A program made the translations under genes and the position numbers. The notes beneath the pieces are model-generated. The model did not search any database and was not told the origin of the DNA. It worked only from the letters and a program-made list of their open reading frames with translations. Shown one piece after another: positions 32,109 through 40,963 of a stretch of 64,000 nt of DNA (positions within the stretch are counted from its first letter, which is position 1; each line of letters starts with the position of its first letter). The DNA is from Thermocatellispora tengchongensis (GTDB lineage Bacteria > Actinomycetota > Actinomycetes > Streptosporangiales > Streptosporangiaceae), in NCBI RefSeq assembly GCF_014202315.1, contig NZ_JACHGN010000017.1:186001-250000 (forward strand), given 5' to 3'.

Positions 32109-32479
32109 TCTCTTCCCACCTCCGTCACTCCTCGTAGCGAGGACCCCGTGCTGTACGGCCCGGGGGGTGTCGGCGGTGGCCGGGATTTGGGTGGTCAAAG
32201 AGCCGGTGCGCGCGAGCAGGAGCAGCAGCACCTTGGCCAAGCCGTCGCCCAGATGGGGGGCATGGTTCGCGCGGGCGCGCGCACACACCCGGCCCACCTC
32301 GGTCACCAGGCTGACCGCGTGCTCGACCAGAGAACCGTCCTCGTCTCCGCGCACCGCGTCCTGTAGATCGGCCAGAGACATCCCGGCGCCGTCGTGCCGG
32401 GCGAACTCCGGCTGAGCGCACAGGCTGACACCGCCGCGGTGAGCCATGGCCGGTCGGCGTCGTCGAGGAAGGGCCTGTG
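32109..32479. other. Region between two terminators, one doubtful minus-strand frame
   Basis: No secure gene. A minus-strand frame from ATG 32447 has fair codon usage (for example SLVEHAVSLVTEVGRVCARA) but runs straight through the terminator at 32068-32108 and into antisense of the propeller gene. It has no recognisable motif and is probably a decayed or chance frame. Confidence 0.35.
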
Positions 32480-32512
32480 GGGGCCCCGGAGGTGAGCCTT
32501 CTCCGGGGCCCC
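32480..32512 (-). terminator. Hairpin terminator of the GH43 gene
   Basis: A 12-bp perfect stem (GGGGCCCCGGAG / CTCCGGGGCCCC) with a 9-base loop, 8 bases past the GH43 stop codon on the minus strand. Confidence 0.75.
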
Positions 32513-32519
32513 TGGCGAT

Positions 32520-33557
32520 CTAGAAGACGTAGGGCCAGCCTGCCGAGTCCCAGCCGAGTCTGTTGATGCCGAGCAGGGGTGCGCCGTTGTTGGCGTAGTA
32601 GTGGTAGAAGAGGACTGATCCGTCGTTGTCGTCCAGGTAGGTCTGGTGGCCGGGGCCGTGGATATTGCCATGGCCCGCCAGGATCTCGGTGCCGCCGCCG
32701 GAGTTCATCGCCACCCCGTTGCGGTCGGTGAAGGGGCCGTTGACCGAGGTGGAGCGGCCCACCATGATCCGGTAGGTGCTGGAGGCGCCCCGGCAGCAGT
32801 AGTCGAAGGAGACGAACAGGTAGTAGTAGGCGCCGCGGCGGATGAGGGTGGGCGCCTCGATGGCGCCGCCGCCTCGGCCGGCGACGCTGGTGAGGGTGGT
32901 GCCGCTGCGCCTGCCGGTCGCCGGGTCGAGTCGGATCTGCTTGATGCCCGACCAGAACGAGCCGAAGGTCAGCCACCAGCGGCCCTGGGCGTCGATGGTC
33001 AGGCTGGGGTCGATGGCATTGAAGTTGTCGCTGGTGCGTGACTCGATGACCAGGCCCTGGTGGGTCCATGATCCTGAGGCGCCGGTGGTGCTGGTGGCCA
33101 GGAAGATCGCCGAGCGGTTGGAGCCGAAGCTGGAGGCCGAGTAGTACATGTAGTACCGGCCGTTGACGTAGGTGATGTCAGGGGCCCACACGTGGTTGCT
33201 GCCGTTGGTGTAGGGGTGGGCCCACGGTACTCCGCCGGGGAACGCCGAGCCGGCGTTCCGCCAGGTGGTGCGGTCGGTGGAGGTCTTCAGCGAGATGTTG
33301 TTCCCGGTGTACGCCAGCAGGTATGTCCCGTCGGGCCGTTTGGTCACCTCGGGGTCGTGCACATCGATGTCGCCGGTGACGTAGCCGGGAAGGGGGTAGG
33401 CGAGTGCGGAGCCGCTGGTTTCGGCGGCCGCGGCGGCCGCGCCGGCGCCCGCGATCGATTGGCATAAGGCGAGCAGCGCCACGATGGACGACGCGAGCGC
33501 GACGACGATCCGGCGGTGGACGCGTCGTGGGCGGGGAGGGCTTGCGGGAGTGTTCAC
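32520..33557 (-). CDS. Secreted GH43 endo-arabinanase/arabinan-degrading enzyme
   Basis: A 345-residue exported glycoside hydrolase of family 43 (five-bladed propeller). It has a long signal peptide with an arginine-rich start and hydrophobic core (about 17-45, ending in an alanine run). The three catalytic acids are D68 (base, HDPEV), D183 (pKa modulator, IDPSL) and E234 (acid, IEAPT). It should cut alpha-1,5-arabinan outside the cell. The upstream region carries three palindromes for LacI-type repressors. The released arabino-oligosaccharides fit the importer and GH51 enzyme encoded past the LacI gene. Confidence 0.9.
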   Translation of the reverse strand: MNTPASPPRPRRVHRRIVVALASSIVALLALCQSIAGAGAAAAAAETSGSALAYPLPGYVTGDIDVHDPEVTKRPDGTYLLAYTGNNISLKTSTDRTTWRNAGSAFPGGVPWAHPYTNGSNHVWAPDITYVNGRYYMYYSASSFGSNRSAIFLATSTTGASGSWTHQGLVIESRTSDNFNAIDPSLTIDAQGRWWLTFGSFWSGIKQIRLDPATGRRSGTTLTSVAGRGGGAIEAPTLIRRGAYYYLFVSFDYCCRGASSTYRIMVGRSTSVNGPFTDRNGVAMNSGGGTEILAGHGNIHGPGHQTYLDDNDGSVLFYHYYANNGAPLLGINRLGWDSAGWPYVF

Positions 33558-33600
33558 GGTGGTGTCTCTCCTTGAGGGGTCGAGTGGCGCGGCTCCTGAT

Positions 33601-33614
33601 TGTTATCGCTAACA
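33601..33614. promoter_or_regulatory. LacI-type operator TGTTATCGCTAACA (copy 1)
   Basis: Palindromic arms TGTTA/TAACA with a TCGC centre, 44 bases upstream of the GH43 start. It is identical to copy 2 at 33693-33706 and close to the known CG-centred operators of actinobacterial LacI repressors of arabinose and xylose genes. Confidence 0.7.
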
Positions 33615-33687
33615 TTTCGCGGTTCAGCGCTTAACGAGCACAGGGGAGATGCGCGCCAAGCTTCATGATCGATGTTCCCTGGCGGTG

Positions 33688-33714
33688 GATAGTGTTATCG
33701 CTAACATCACTATC
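33688..33714. promoter_or_regulatory. Extended LacI-type operator (copy 2)
   Basis: TGTTATCGCTAACA (33693-33706), extended outward by GATAG and CTATC arms to 27 bases of near-perfect dyad. The two copies are centred 92 bases apart, a spacing compatible with looping repression of GH43. Confidence 0.72.
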
Positions 33715-33820
33715 CGGCGCGAAGCGGGTTCGCTCCGCCTCAGGGTGTCCGGTCGCCCACGCCCGCGGATCCCTCATGGCCCGCCGGCGGCCAGACGCCG
33801 GATCTTGACTTGCGCTCGCC

Positions 33821-33838
33821 GTTTGCAGCGCTGCAAAC
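33821..33838. promoter_or_regulatory. LacI-type operator GTTTGCAGCGCTGCAAAC
   Basis: Perfect 18-bp palindrome centred on GC. Its core TTGCAGCGCTGCAA recurs at 35058-35071 before the LacI gene and importer operon. It is probably bound by the LacI protein encoded between the two sites. It lies in the GH43 upstream region. Confidence 0.75.
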
Positions 33839-33901
33839 AGCATGCATCGACCGCCATGAGGATGCAAGTGAAACAAGCCGGAAACTTTTCGGGGCCTCCG
33901 G

Positions 33902-34954
33902 TCACCCGTGCTGAGCCGACACCGACGCGCGGGACCCGGCGGTGCTCTCCCGGACGATGAGCCGGTGCGGGGCGCGCACCTCCAGGCCGGGTGGGGGCGT
34001 GGTGCTGCCGATGCGCAGCAGCAGGCGTTCGACCGCGGTGGTCGCGATCATCTCCTTGTCCGGCGAGATCGTGGTGACGGACGGGTTGGAGTAGCGGCCG
34101 TCCTCGATGTCGTCGTAGCCGATCACCGCCACGTCCTCGGGCACCCGCAGGCCGCGGGCGATCAGCGTGTGGATCGCGCCCAGCGCGACCAGGTCGCTGT
34201 AGCAGAAGACGGCGTCCGGCGGGTCGTCCCGGTCGAGCAGGTGGGCCATCGCCTGGGCGCCGTCCGGCCGGGTGAAGCGGGGGGTGTGGACGATGAGGTC
34301 CTCGTGCACCGGCAGGCCGCGCCGCTCGTGCGCCTCGCGGAAGCCGCGGGTGCGCAGCTGCGCGCACTCGCCCGTCGCGTACGGCTGGTCGCCGATCGCG
34401 GCCAGCCGGGTGCGGCCGAGGTCGAGCAGGTGTTCGGTGGCCTGCCGGGAGGCCGTGACGTCGTCGATGCCGACATGGTCGAACCTGCCGTCGCTGACCC
34501 GTTCGCCGAGGATGACCAGCGGCAGGTCGGGGTCGCGGTCGGCGAGCGCCTCCTGGGACAGGCCCAGCGGGCTGAAGATGACGCCGTCGAAGAGCAGCCT
34601 GCTGGAGCCGTGGTTGATGAGCATGCGCTCGTGCTCGGGGTCGCCGTCGGTCTGGTCGATCAGCACGTTGTAGCCCTGCACGCGGGCGGCCCTGATGATG
34701 CCCTGCAGCAGCTCGGAAAAGTACGGCGTGTCCAGGTACGGCACCACGACGGCGATCTGCCCGGAGCGGCCGCTGGCCAGATTCCTGGCCAGCACGTTGG
34801 GGCGGTAGCCGAGCTGGTCCACGGCTTGCTGCACGCGCGCCCTGGTCCGCTCGGTGACGTTCGCGTACCCGTTGACCACGTTGGACACGGTACGGCTGGA
34901 CACGCCGGCGAGCTTCGCCACGTCGCGCAGCGTTACGTCTCGTCCTCGTCGCAC
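33902..34954 (-). CDS. LacI family transcriptional regulator of the arabinose locus
   Basis: A 350-residue repressor. The N-terminal helix-turn-helix and hinge are clear (TLRDVAKLAGVSSRTVSNVV, about 8-27, then NVLARNLASG). The rest is a periplasmic-binding-like sensor domain for a sugar. GTG 34954-34952 is chosen since homology starts there, with a GGGGGGAT site before it. The longer upstream frame is not needed. Core palindromes TTGCAGCGCTGCAA lie on both sides of the gene, before GH43 and before the importer operon, so it most likely controls both and itself, with arabinose or an arabino-oligosaccharide as inducer. Confidence 0.92.
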   Translation of the reverse strand: MRRGRDVTLRDVAKLAGVSSRTVSNVVNGYANVTERTRARVQQAVDQLGYRPNVLARNLASGRSGQIAVVVPYLDTPYFSELLQGIIRAARVQGYNVLIDQTDGDPEHERMLINHGSSRLLFDGVIFSPLGLSQEALADRDPDLPLVILGERVSDGRFDHVGIDDVTASRQATEHLLDLGRTRLAAIGDQPYATGECAQLRTRGFREAHERRGLPVHEDLIVHTPRFTRPDGAQAMAHLLDRDDPPDAVFCYSDLVALGAIHTLIARGLRVPEDVAVIGYDDIEDGRYSNPSVTTISPDKEMIATTAVERLLLRIGSTTPPPGLEVRAPHRLIVRESTAGSRASVSAQHG

Positions 34955-35258
34955 CTGATCCCCCCGCCGGCCTGTCGCTCTCAGACCTCGTGACGTCCCT
35001 CGGCGAAGTTTCCGACAGGTTACCTCTTGCCGTCCACCGGGTCTGCGTGCATGCTTCTTGCAGCGCTGCAAAAGATGGTAGAACAGGATCTCCTTCCTGC
35101 CCATCCCGCAGGGTATGTGACAGCGGCCACACCTCACACCGCCCGGGGGCCTTGGGTGTGCGGCGGGGACGTGACGGCCGGCCCACGGTGTGCCAGCACC
35201 GAGGGCCGACCTACCTCACACGTGATTCGAGCCGATGGAATCCCCACGGAGAGACCCC
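34955..35258. promoter_or_regulatory. Divergent control region of LacI and importer operon
   Basis: These 304 bases between divergent genes contain the perfect 14-bp palindrome TTGCAGCGCTGCAA at 35058-35071. No gene is seen. The palindrome is 104 bases before the LacI start and 188 before the importer start, so it should act on the LacI promoter and, directly or by looping, on the operon. Confidence 0.7.
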
Positions 35259-36605
35259 ATGAGTGTCAGGTACTTCAGTGTAGAACGCAGACGGCGCCGA
35301 GCGGCCCGGGCTGCGGCGATGGCCTTGGTCACCGCTGCCGCCATGGTGCTGGCCGGCTGCGGCGGCTCTGACCCGGGCGGCAAGCCCGACGGGCCGGTCA
35401 AGATCAAGGTGTGGGCGTGGTATCCCGCGTTCCAGCCGGTGGTCGACCTGTTCAACAAGACCCATACCGACGTGCAGATCGAGTGGACGAACGCCGGCAC
35501 CGGGCAGGACCAGTACACCAAGCTGCAGACCGCGCTCAAGGCGGGCAAGGGCGCGCCGGACGTGGTGATGCTGGAGTTCCAGGAGATCCCCACCTTCCAG
35601 CTGACCAAGCACCTGGTCGACATGGGCAAGTACGGTGCCAACGACATCAAGGGCAACTACGTCGACTGGGCTTGGAAGCAGGTCAGCAACGGCGACGAGG
35701 TGTACGCGATCCCGGTGGACGCGGGGCCGATGGCGATGCTCTACCGCAAGGACATCTTCGACAAGTATGGGCTCACCGTGCCGAAGACCTGGGCGGAGTT
35801 CAAGGAGCAGGCGCAGAAGCTGAAGGCCGCCTCGCCGACCAGCTTCATGACCGACTTCGGGGCCAACGACGGCGGCTTCATGACCGGCCTGCTGTGGCAG
35901 GCAGGGGCGCGCCCGTTCACCTACAAGGCCGCCCAGGCGCCCAACATCGGCGTGGACGTCAACAGCGAGCCGGCCAAGAAGGTGATGGCGTACTGGGAGG
36001 ACATGGTCGACAGCGGCCTGGCCGACACGGCCGCGTTCGCCACCACCGACTTCTACAACGGGCTGAGCACGGGCAAGTACGCGACGTACCTGGCCGCGGG
36101 CTGGGGACCGGGCTATCTGTCGAGCGTGGCCAAGGAGACGTCGGGCAAGTGGCGGGCTGCGCCCCTGCCGCAGTGGAATCCCGGCGAGAACGCGCAAGGG
36201 GACTGGGGCGGCTCGGCGTTCGCGGTGACCGACCAGACCAAGCACCCGAGGGAGGCGACCAAGGTCGCCATGGAGATCTTCGGGGTGAACAAGGACGCCT
36301 GGAAGATCGGCATCGATCAGGCGTTCCTGTTCCCGACCGCCACGCCGATCCTGGAGTGGGACGCCTTCCGCGAAAAGAAGTACGACTTCTTCGGCGGCCA
36401 GAAGGTCAACGAGGTGTTCGTGCCGGCGTACAACGGCATCGGCGAGTTCGAATGGAGCCCGTTCAACAGCTACTACTTCAGTCAGCTGACCACGGCGCTG
36501 AACCAAGCGGTGGAGAAGAAGTCATCCTGGCCCGCGGCGTTGGACACCGTACAGCAGAACCTGTCCACGTACGCCTCCCAGCAGGGCTTCAAGGTCGCGC
36601 CATGA
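35259..36605 (+). CDS. Sugar ABC transporter solute-binding lipoprotein
   Basis: A 448-residue extracellular sugar-binding protein (family 1/MsmE type). The lipoprotein signal ends in MVLAGCGG, giving the lipid-anchored cysteine near residue 34. Typical motifs are KVWAWYPAFQPVVDLFNKTH, the GKGAPDVVMLEF segment and YGLTVPKTWAEFKEQA. ATG 35259 follows GGAGAG. An in-frame ATG at 35235 would add eight residues. It likely binds arabinose-containing oligosaccharides released by the GH43 enzyme and delivers them to the two permeases that follow. Confidence 0.93.
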   Translation: MSVRYFSVERRRRRAARAAAMALVTAAAMVLAGCGGSDPGGKPDGPVKIKVWAWYPAFQPVVDLFNKTHTDVQIEWTNAGTGQDQYTKLQTALKAGKGAPDVVMLEFQEIPTFQLTKHLVDMGKYGANDIKGNYVDWAWKQVSNGDEVYAIPVDAGPMAMLYRKDIFDKYGLTVPKTWAEFKEQAQKLKAASPTSFMTDFGANDGGFMTGLLWQAGARPFTYKAAQAPNIGVDVNSEPAKKVMAYWEDMVDSGLADTAAFATTDFYNGLSTGKYATYLAAGWGPGYLSSVAKETSGKWRAAPLPQWNPGENAQGDWGGSAFAVTDQTKHPREATKVAMEIFGVNKDAWKIGIDQAFLFPTATPILEWDAFREKKYDFFGGQKVNEVFVPAYNGIGEFEWSPFNSYYFSQLTTALNQAVEKKSSWPAALDTVQQNLSTYASQQGFKVAP

Positions 36606-37573
36606 CCGCAGCGAACGGGTCGACCTCGACCCGGGTGAAGTCGCCCGGTCCCGCCGGCGGGCCCCGGGCGACCGGCCCGGACGGCCGGAAAGGGGCCCGC
36701 CGCCGCCGTCGCCGTACGTCGGGGCGGCAGGCGGTGGCCGGCTGGCTGTTCGTCGCGCCGTTCGCCGTCCTGCTGGTCGCGTTCCTGCTGCTGCCGATGG
36801 GATACGCCGCCAAGCTGAGCCTCTACCGCTCGACGCTGGTGGAGGGGGAGGTCTTCGCCTGGCTCGACAACTACGGGCAGGCGCTGGCCGACCCCGAGTT
36901 CCGCCGGGGCGTGGTGCGGGTGATCGTCTTCGGGCTGGTGCAGACGCCGGTGATGATCGGCATTGCTCTGCTCGCCGCCCTCCTCATCGACGGGGCGACG
37001 TCCCGGCTGTCGCGGTTCTTCAGGCTCGCGGCGTTCGTGCCGTACGCGGTGCCGGTGGTGATCGGAACGCTGATGTGGGGATTCCTCTACAGCCCGAACA
37101 CCGGCCCGCTGAGCTCCCTGACGGATGTGGACTTCCTGTCCAGTGACACGGTGCTGTACTCGCTGGGCAACATCGTGACCTGGCAGTGGGCCGGCTACAA
37201 CATGATCGTGCTGTACGCGGCCCTCCAAGGCGTGCCGCGTGAGGTGTACGAGTCGGCCCGGATCGACGGCGCCGGACCGGTGCAGATCGCCTTGCGGATC
37301 AAGACCCCGATGATCTCGTCGGCGATCGTCCTGGTCACGATCTTCACGATCATCGGCACGCTGCAGTTCTTCACCGAGCCGCTGATCCTCCAGCCGCTCA
37401 ACCCCGGCGCGATCACCAACAGCTACACACCCAACGTGTACGCCTACCAGCAGGCGTTCTCCTACCAGCAGTACAACTACTCGGCGGCGATCTCGTTCCT
37501 GCTCGGCGCGGTCGTCTTCGTCGGGTCCTACATCTTCCTGTTCGCCACGAGACGAAGGAGCGCACTGCGGTGA
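36602..37573 (+). CDS. Sugar ABC transporter permease (MalF/LacF type)
   Basis: A 323-residue inner-membrane permease with six main helices after an arginine-rich cytoplasmic N-terminus (RKGARRRRRR near residue 30-40). The coupling (EAA) loop is YESARIDGAGPVQIALRIKT (about 217-236). It overlaps the binding-protein stop by four bases and pairs with the next permease. No ATPase gene lies in the locus. Confidence 0.92.
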   Translation: MTAANGSTSTRVKSPGPAGGPRATGPDGRKGARRRRRRTSGRQAVAGWLFVAPFAVLLVAFLLLPMGYAAKLSLYRSTLVEGEVFAWLDNYGQALADPEFRRGVVRVIVFGLVQTPVMIGIALLAALLIDGATSRLSRFFRLAAFVPYAVPVVIGTLMWGFLYSPNTGPLSSLTDVDFLSSDTVLYSLGNIVTWQWAGYNMIVLYAALQGVPREVYESARIDGAGPVQIALRIKTPMISSAIVLVTIFTIIGTLQFFTEPLILQPLNPGAITNSYTPNVYAYQQAFSYQQYNYSAAISFLLGAVVFVGSYIFLFATRRRSALR

Positions 37574-38487
37574 GCACGGTGACACACGGCAGTGCCGGCA
37601 CGCACGCCACGTCAGCCGCAGCGGCACCGCACCGGCCGCGCCGATTCGCCGGTGGCCGGATCGCCTCGCACGCGGTGATGGCGGTCATGGCAATGTACTT
37701 CCTGCTGCCGTTCTGGTGGCTGCTCGTGGCGGCGACCAAGGACAACGACGGGTTGTTCGCTTCACAGCCGTTGTGGTTCAGCGGCGACTTCAACCTGTTC
37801 GACAACCTGTCGCTGCTGTCCAGCCAGGATGGCGGCGTGTACCTCAAGTGGCTGCGCAACTCGGCGCTGTACGCGGTGGTCAGCGGCGTCGGCGCGACGG
37901 CGATCGCGGCCCTGGCCGGGTACGCGTTCGCCAAACTGCGCTTCCCCGGCCGCAACGCCCTGTTCGCGACCCTGCTCGGCCTCATCATGGTGCCGGCGAC
38001 CGCGCTGGTCCTGCCGACGTACCTGCTGATGAGCGAAGCCGGGCTCGCCGACACGGTCTGGGCGGTCATCCTGCCCTCTCTGCTCAACCCCTTCGGGGTC
38101 TACCTGCTGCGCGTCTACACGCACGACTCCGTGCCGGACGAGATGCTGGAAGCGGCCCGGATCGACGGCGCCGGCGAACTCCGGGTCTTCACCAAGGTGG
38201 CACTGCCGACGATGCGGCCGGCGCTGGTCACCGTGCTGCTGTTCACCATGGTGGCCACCTGGAACAACTTCTTCCTGCCTCTGGTGATGCTCAGCGACCA
38301 CGAACTGTTCCCGCTCACCGTCGGCCTGCGCACGTGGTACATGTCGGCCACCATCGGCAACGGCGGACCGGCCCTGTTCAACGTCATCGTCGTGGGCGCG
38401 CTGGTCGCGATCGTGCCGCTGATCATCGCGTTCCTCATGCTGCAGCGGTACTGGCGCGGTGGCCTGACGATGGGCGCCCTCAAATGA
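37570..38487 (+). CDS. Sugar ABC transporter permease (MalG/LacG type)
   Basis: A 305-residue permease with six helices. The EAA loop is LEAARIDGAGELRVFTKVAL (about 194-213), and the conserved NNFFLPLVML segment lies near helix five. GTG 37570 overlaps the previous stop (GTGA). Actinobacterial sugar importers of this type usually share one multi-use ATPase (MsiK), encoded elsewhere, which explains why none is found here. The GH51 gene follows, either overlapping it at ATG 38484 or starting at 38535. Confidence 0.92.
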   Translation: MSTVTHGSAGTHATSAAAAPHRPRRFAGGRIASHAVMAVMAMYFLLPFWWLLVAATKDNDGLFASQPLWFSGDFNLFDNLSLLSSQDGGVYLKWLRNSALYAVVSGVGATAIAALAGYAFAKLRFPGRNALFATLLGLIMVPATALVLPTYLLMSEAGLADTVWAVILPSLLNPFGVYLLRVYTHDSVPDEMLEAARIDGAGELRVFTKVALPTMRPALVTVLLFTMVATWNNFFLPLVMLSDHELFPLTVGLRTWYMSATIGNGGPALFNVIVVGALVAIVPLIIAFLMLQRYWRGGLTMGALK

Positions 38488-38534
38488 CAGCCGTTCATCC
38501 ATCCACGGCATCAGGCCGGCCCCGAAGGGAAACC

Positions 38535-40052
38535 ATGCTCCTCGCATCCGTCGTCCTCGACCCGGCCTCGGTCGTGGCCCCGGTCAACCGCCGCACGTTC
38601 GGCTCCTTCGTCGAGCACATGGGACGGTGCGTCTACACCGGAATCTACGAGCCGGATCACCCCCTGGCGGACGAGGACGGGTTCCGCACCGACGTCCTCG
38701 CGCTCACCCGCGAGCTGGGCGTCACGTTGGTGCGTTATCCGGGCGGCAACTTCGTCTCCGGATACCGGTGGGAGGACGGCATCGGCCCGCGCGAGCAGCG
38801 GCCCCGCCGCCGCGACCTGGCCTGGCACTCCGTCGAGACCAACGAGGTCGGCATCGACGAGTTCGCCCGGTGGGCAGGCAAGGCCGAGGTCGAGATCATG
38901 TACGCGGTGAACCTCGGCACCCGGGGCGTGCAGGAGGCCCTGGACGTGCACGAGTACGTCAACCACCCCGAGGGCACCACACTCTCCGACCTGCGCCGGG
39001 CCAACGGGGCCGCCAAGCCGTACGGCATCACGCTGTGGTGCCTCGGCAACGAACTCGACGGTCCCTGGCAGACCGGGCACAAGACGGCCCACGAGTACGG
39101 GCTGCTCGCCGCCGCCACCGCCCGCGCGCTGCGCTCCGCCGAGCCCGGCCTGGAACTGGTGGCCTGCGGCAGCTCCAGCTCCAGCATGCCCACGTTCGGC
39201 ACGTGGGAGGCCACCGTGCTCGAACACGCCTACGACCTCGTGGACTACGTCTCCTGCCACGCCTACTACGAGGAGCTGGACGGCGACCTCGGCTCCTTTC
39301 TGGCCAGCGCGGTGGACATGGACCACTTCGTCGACAGCATCGTCGCCACCGCCGACAGCGTGGGCGCCCGCCTGCGCAGCAAGAAGAAGATCAACCTCTC
39401 CTTCGACGAGTGGAACGTCTGGTACCTGTCCCGCTTCCAAGGGCAGGAACCACCCGCCGGCTGGGACGTCGCACCGCGAGTGATCGAGGACGAGTACAAC
39501 GTCGCCGACGCGGTCGTGGTCGGCAACCTGCTCATCTCCCTGCTGCGCCACAGCGATCGCGTCACCGCCGCCTGCCAGGCCCAGCTCGTCAACGTGATCG
39601 CGCCGATCCGCACCGAGCCCGGCGGGCCGGCCTGGCGGCAGACCATCTTCCACCCGTTCGCCAAGACCGCCGCCCTCGCCCGCGGCAGCGTGCTGCGCAC
39701 CCGGCTCACCTCACCCACGTACGTCACCGCTCGGCACGGTGAGGTGCCCGTCGTCGACGCCGTCGCCACCCACGACGCCGAGACCGGCGACGTGGTGATC
39801 TTCGCCGTCAACCGCGACCAGACCGACCCCGTGGAGCTGACCGTGGACCTCCGCCTGTTCGTCGAGAAACCGCGCCTCGCGGAGGCGTGGACACTGACCG
39901 ACGACGACCTGCGCGCGACCAACACCGCCGAGCACCCCGACCGGGTCACGCTCCGCCCCACCGAGCGGGTGTCCTTCGACGGTGAGACGCTCACCGTCGT
40001 GCTGCCCCGCGTGTCGTGGAACGCGATCCGCCTGCGGCCTGCGGGAGAGTAG
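38535..40052 (+). CDS. GH51 alpha-L-arabinofuranosidase
   Basis: A 505-residue intracellular exo-arabinofuranosidase with a (beta/alpha)8 barrel and C-terminal beta domain. The acid/base is E173 (GNELDG) and the nucleophile E292 (DEWNVW). The N-terminus FGSFVEHMGRCVYTGIYEP is a family signature. ATG 38535 is favoured by GAAGGGA just before it and by the usual family start. ATG 38484 would overlap the permease stop and add 17 residues. It has no signal peptide, so it should cleave imported arabino-oligosaccharides to arabinose. Confidence 0.93.
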   Translation: MLLASVVLDPASVVAPVNRRTFGSFVEHMGRCVYTGIYEPDHPLADEDGFRTDVLALTRELGVTLVRYPGGNFVSGYRWEDGIGPREQRPRRRDLAWHSVETNEVGIDEFARWAGKAEVEIMYAVNLGTRGVQEALDVHEYVNHPEGTTLSDLRRANGAAKPYGITLWCLGNELDGPWQTGHKTAHEYGLLAAATARALRSAEPGLELVACGSSSSSMPTFGTWEATVLEHAYDLVDYVSCHAYYEELDGDLGSFLASAVDMDHFVDSIVATADSVGARLRSKKKINLSFDEWNVWYLSRFQGQEPPAGWDVAPRVIEDEYNVADAVVVGNLLISLLRHSDRVTAACQAQLVNVIAPIRTEPGGPAWRQTIFHPFAKTAALARGSVLRTRLTSPTYVTARHGEVPVVDAVATHDAETGDVVIFAVNRDQTDPVELTVDLRLFVEKPRLAEAWTLTDDDLRATNTAEHPDRVTLRPTERVSFDGETLTVVLPRVSWNAIRLRPAGE

Positions 40053-40097
40053 GTGATGAGCCGTGGATGAGGTCGCGCCTGGCGTGGGGAGGATGGA

Positions 40098-40901
40098 TCA
40101 CGCCTTGCGGGCGACCCCGCCCATGGCGGCCTCCTGGTCCTCCGGCACCCTGCCGACCTTCACCGGGTCCGGCCGCCACCTCGACGTCACCACCACGCCG
40201 GGTTCGACCAGATCCAGCCCGTCGAAGAAGCCCGCCAACTGCTCGGGAGACCGCACATGGTAGGTGTTCGCCGACCTGGCGTTGTACGCCTCGATCGCCG
40301 CGTTCAAGGCCGGATTGGTGTCGACACCGTCGCTGAGCGCCAGATAACTCCCCGGCGGCAGAGCCGCCATCAGCCGGTCGATCAGCCCCTTGGGGTCCTC
40401 CTCGTCGGAGATCTGCCCCATGATGCCCAGCATCATCAGCGCGATCGGCTGGTCGAAGTCCAGACTGGACGCCGCGCCGCGCAGGATCACCTCAGGCTCG
40501 CGCACATCGGCCTCGATGTAGTCGGTGACCCCTTCCGGGGCGCTGACCAGCAGAGCCTGGGCGTGGACCAGTACGAGCGGGTCGTTGTCGACGTAGACGA
40601 TCCGCGATTCCGGTGCGATCCGCTGCGCGACCTCGTGGGTGTTGTCGGCGGTCGGCAGCCCGGTGCCGATGTCCAGGAACTGGCGGATGCCGGCCTCGGC
40701 GGCCAGGAAGCGGACGGCACGTTTGAGGAAGTGCCGCTGCAACCGGGCTACCCGCGCGAAGTCGGGGAACATCCGCAAGATCAGGTCGCCGGCCTCTCTG
40801 TCGGCGGGATAGTTGTCCTTGCCGCCCAGGATGTAGTTCCACACCCGCGCGGAGTGCGCGATGTCGGTCTGAAGTCTGCTGGATGGCACGTCATCGCTCA
40901 T
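40098..40901 (-). CDS. SAM-dependent methyltransferase, DUF574/S-adenosyl methyltransferase family
   Basis: A 267-residue protein of the actinobacterial family in which S-adenosylmethionine binding is inferred from the fold. It has the characteristic ARVWNYILGGKDNYPADREA (about 18-37), the glycine motif FLDIGTGLPTADNTHEVAQ (about 95-113) and the acidic strand IVYVDNDPLVL (about 121-131). The family is abundant in Streptomyces and Streptosporangiales and its targets are unknown. It is convergent with the GH51 gene, 45 bases apart, and appears unrelated to the arabinose locus. Confidence 0.9.
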   Translation of the reverse strand: MSDDVPSSRLQTDIAHSARVWNYILGGKDNYPADREAGDLILRMFPDFARVARLQRHFLKRAVRFLAAEAGIRQFLDIGTGLPTADNTHEVAQRIAPESRIVYVDNDPLVLVHAQALLVSAPEGVTDYIEADVREPEVILRGAASSLDFDQPIALMMLGIMGQISDEEDPKGLIDRLMAALPPGSYLALSDGVDTNPALNAAIEAYNARSANTYHVRSPEQLAGFFDGLDLVEPGVVVTSRWRPDPVKVGRVPEDQEAAMGGVARKA

Positions 40902-40963
40902 CGGGGGTCTACTCCATCAAGTGACGCGATCGGGAGGCGACAAGCCTAGCGCCGGTAGCACCC

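Noticed and set aside
32120-32447. Minus-strand frame starting ATG 32447 as a real gene
   Set aside because: It runs through a strong terminator hairpin and far into antisense of the propeller gene. No promoter or family match was seen.
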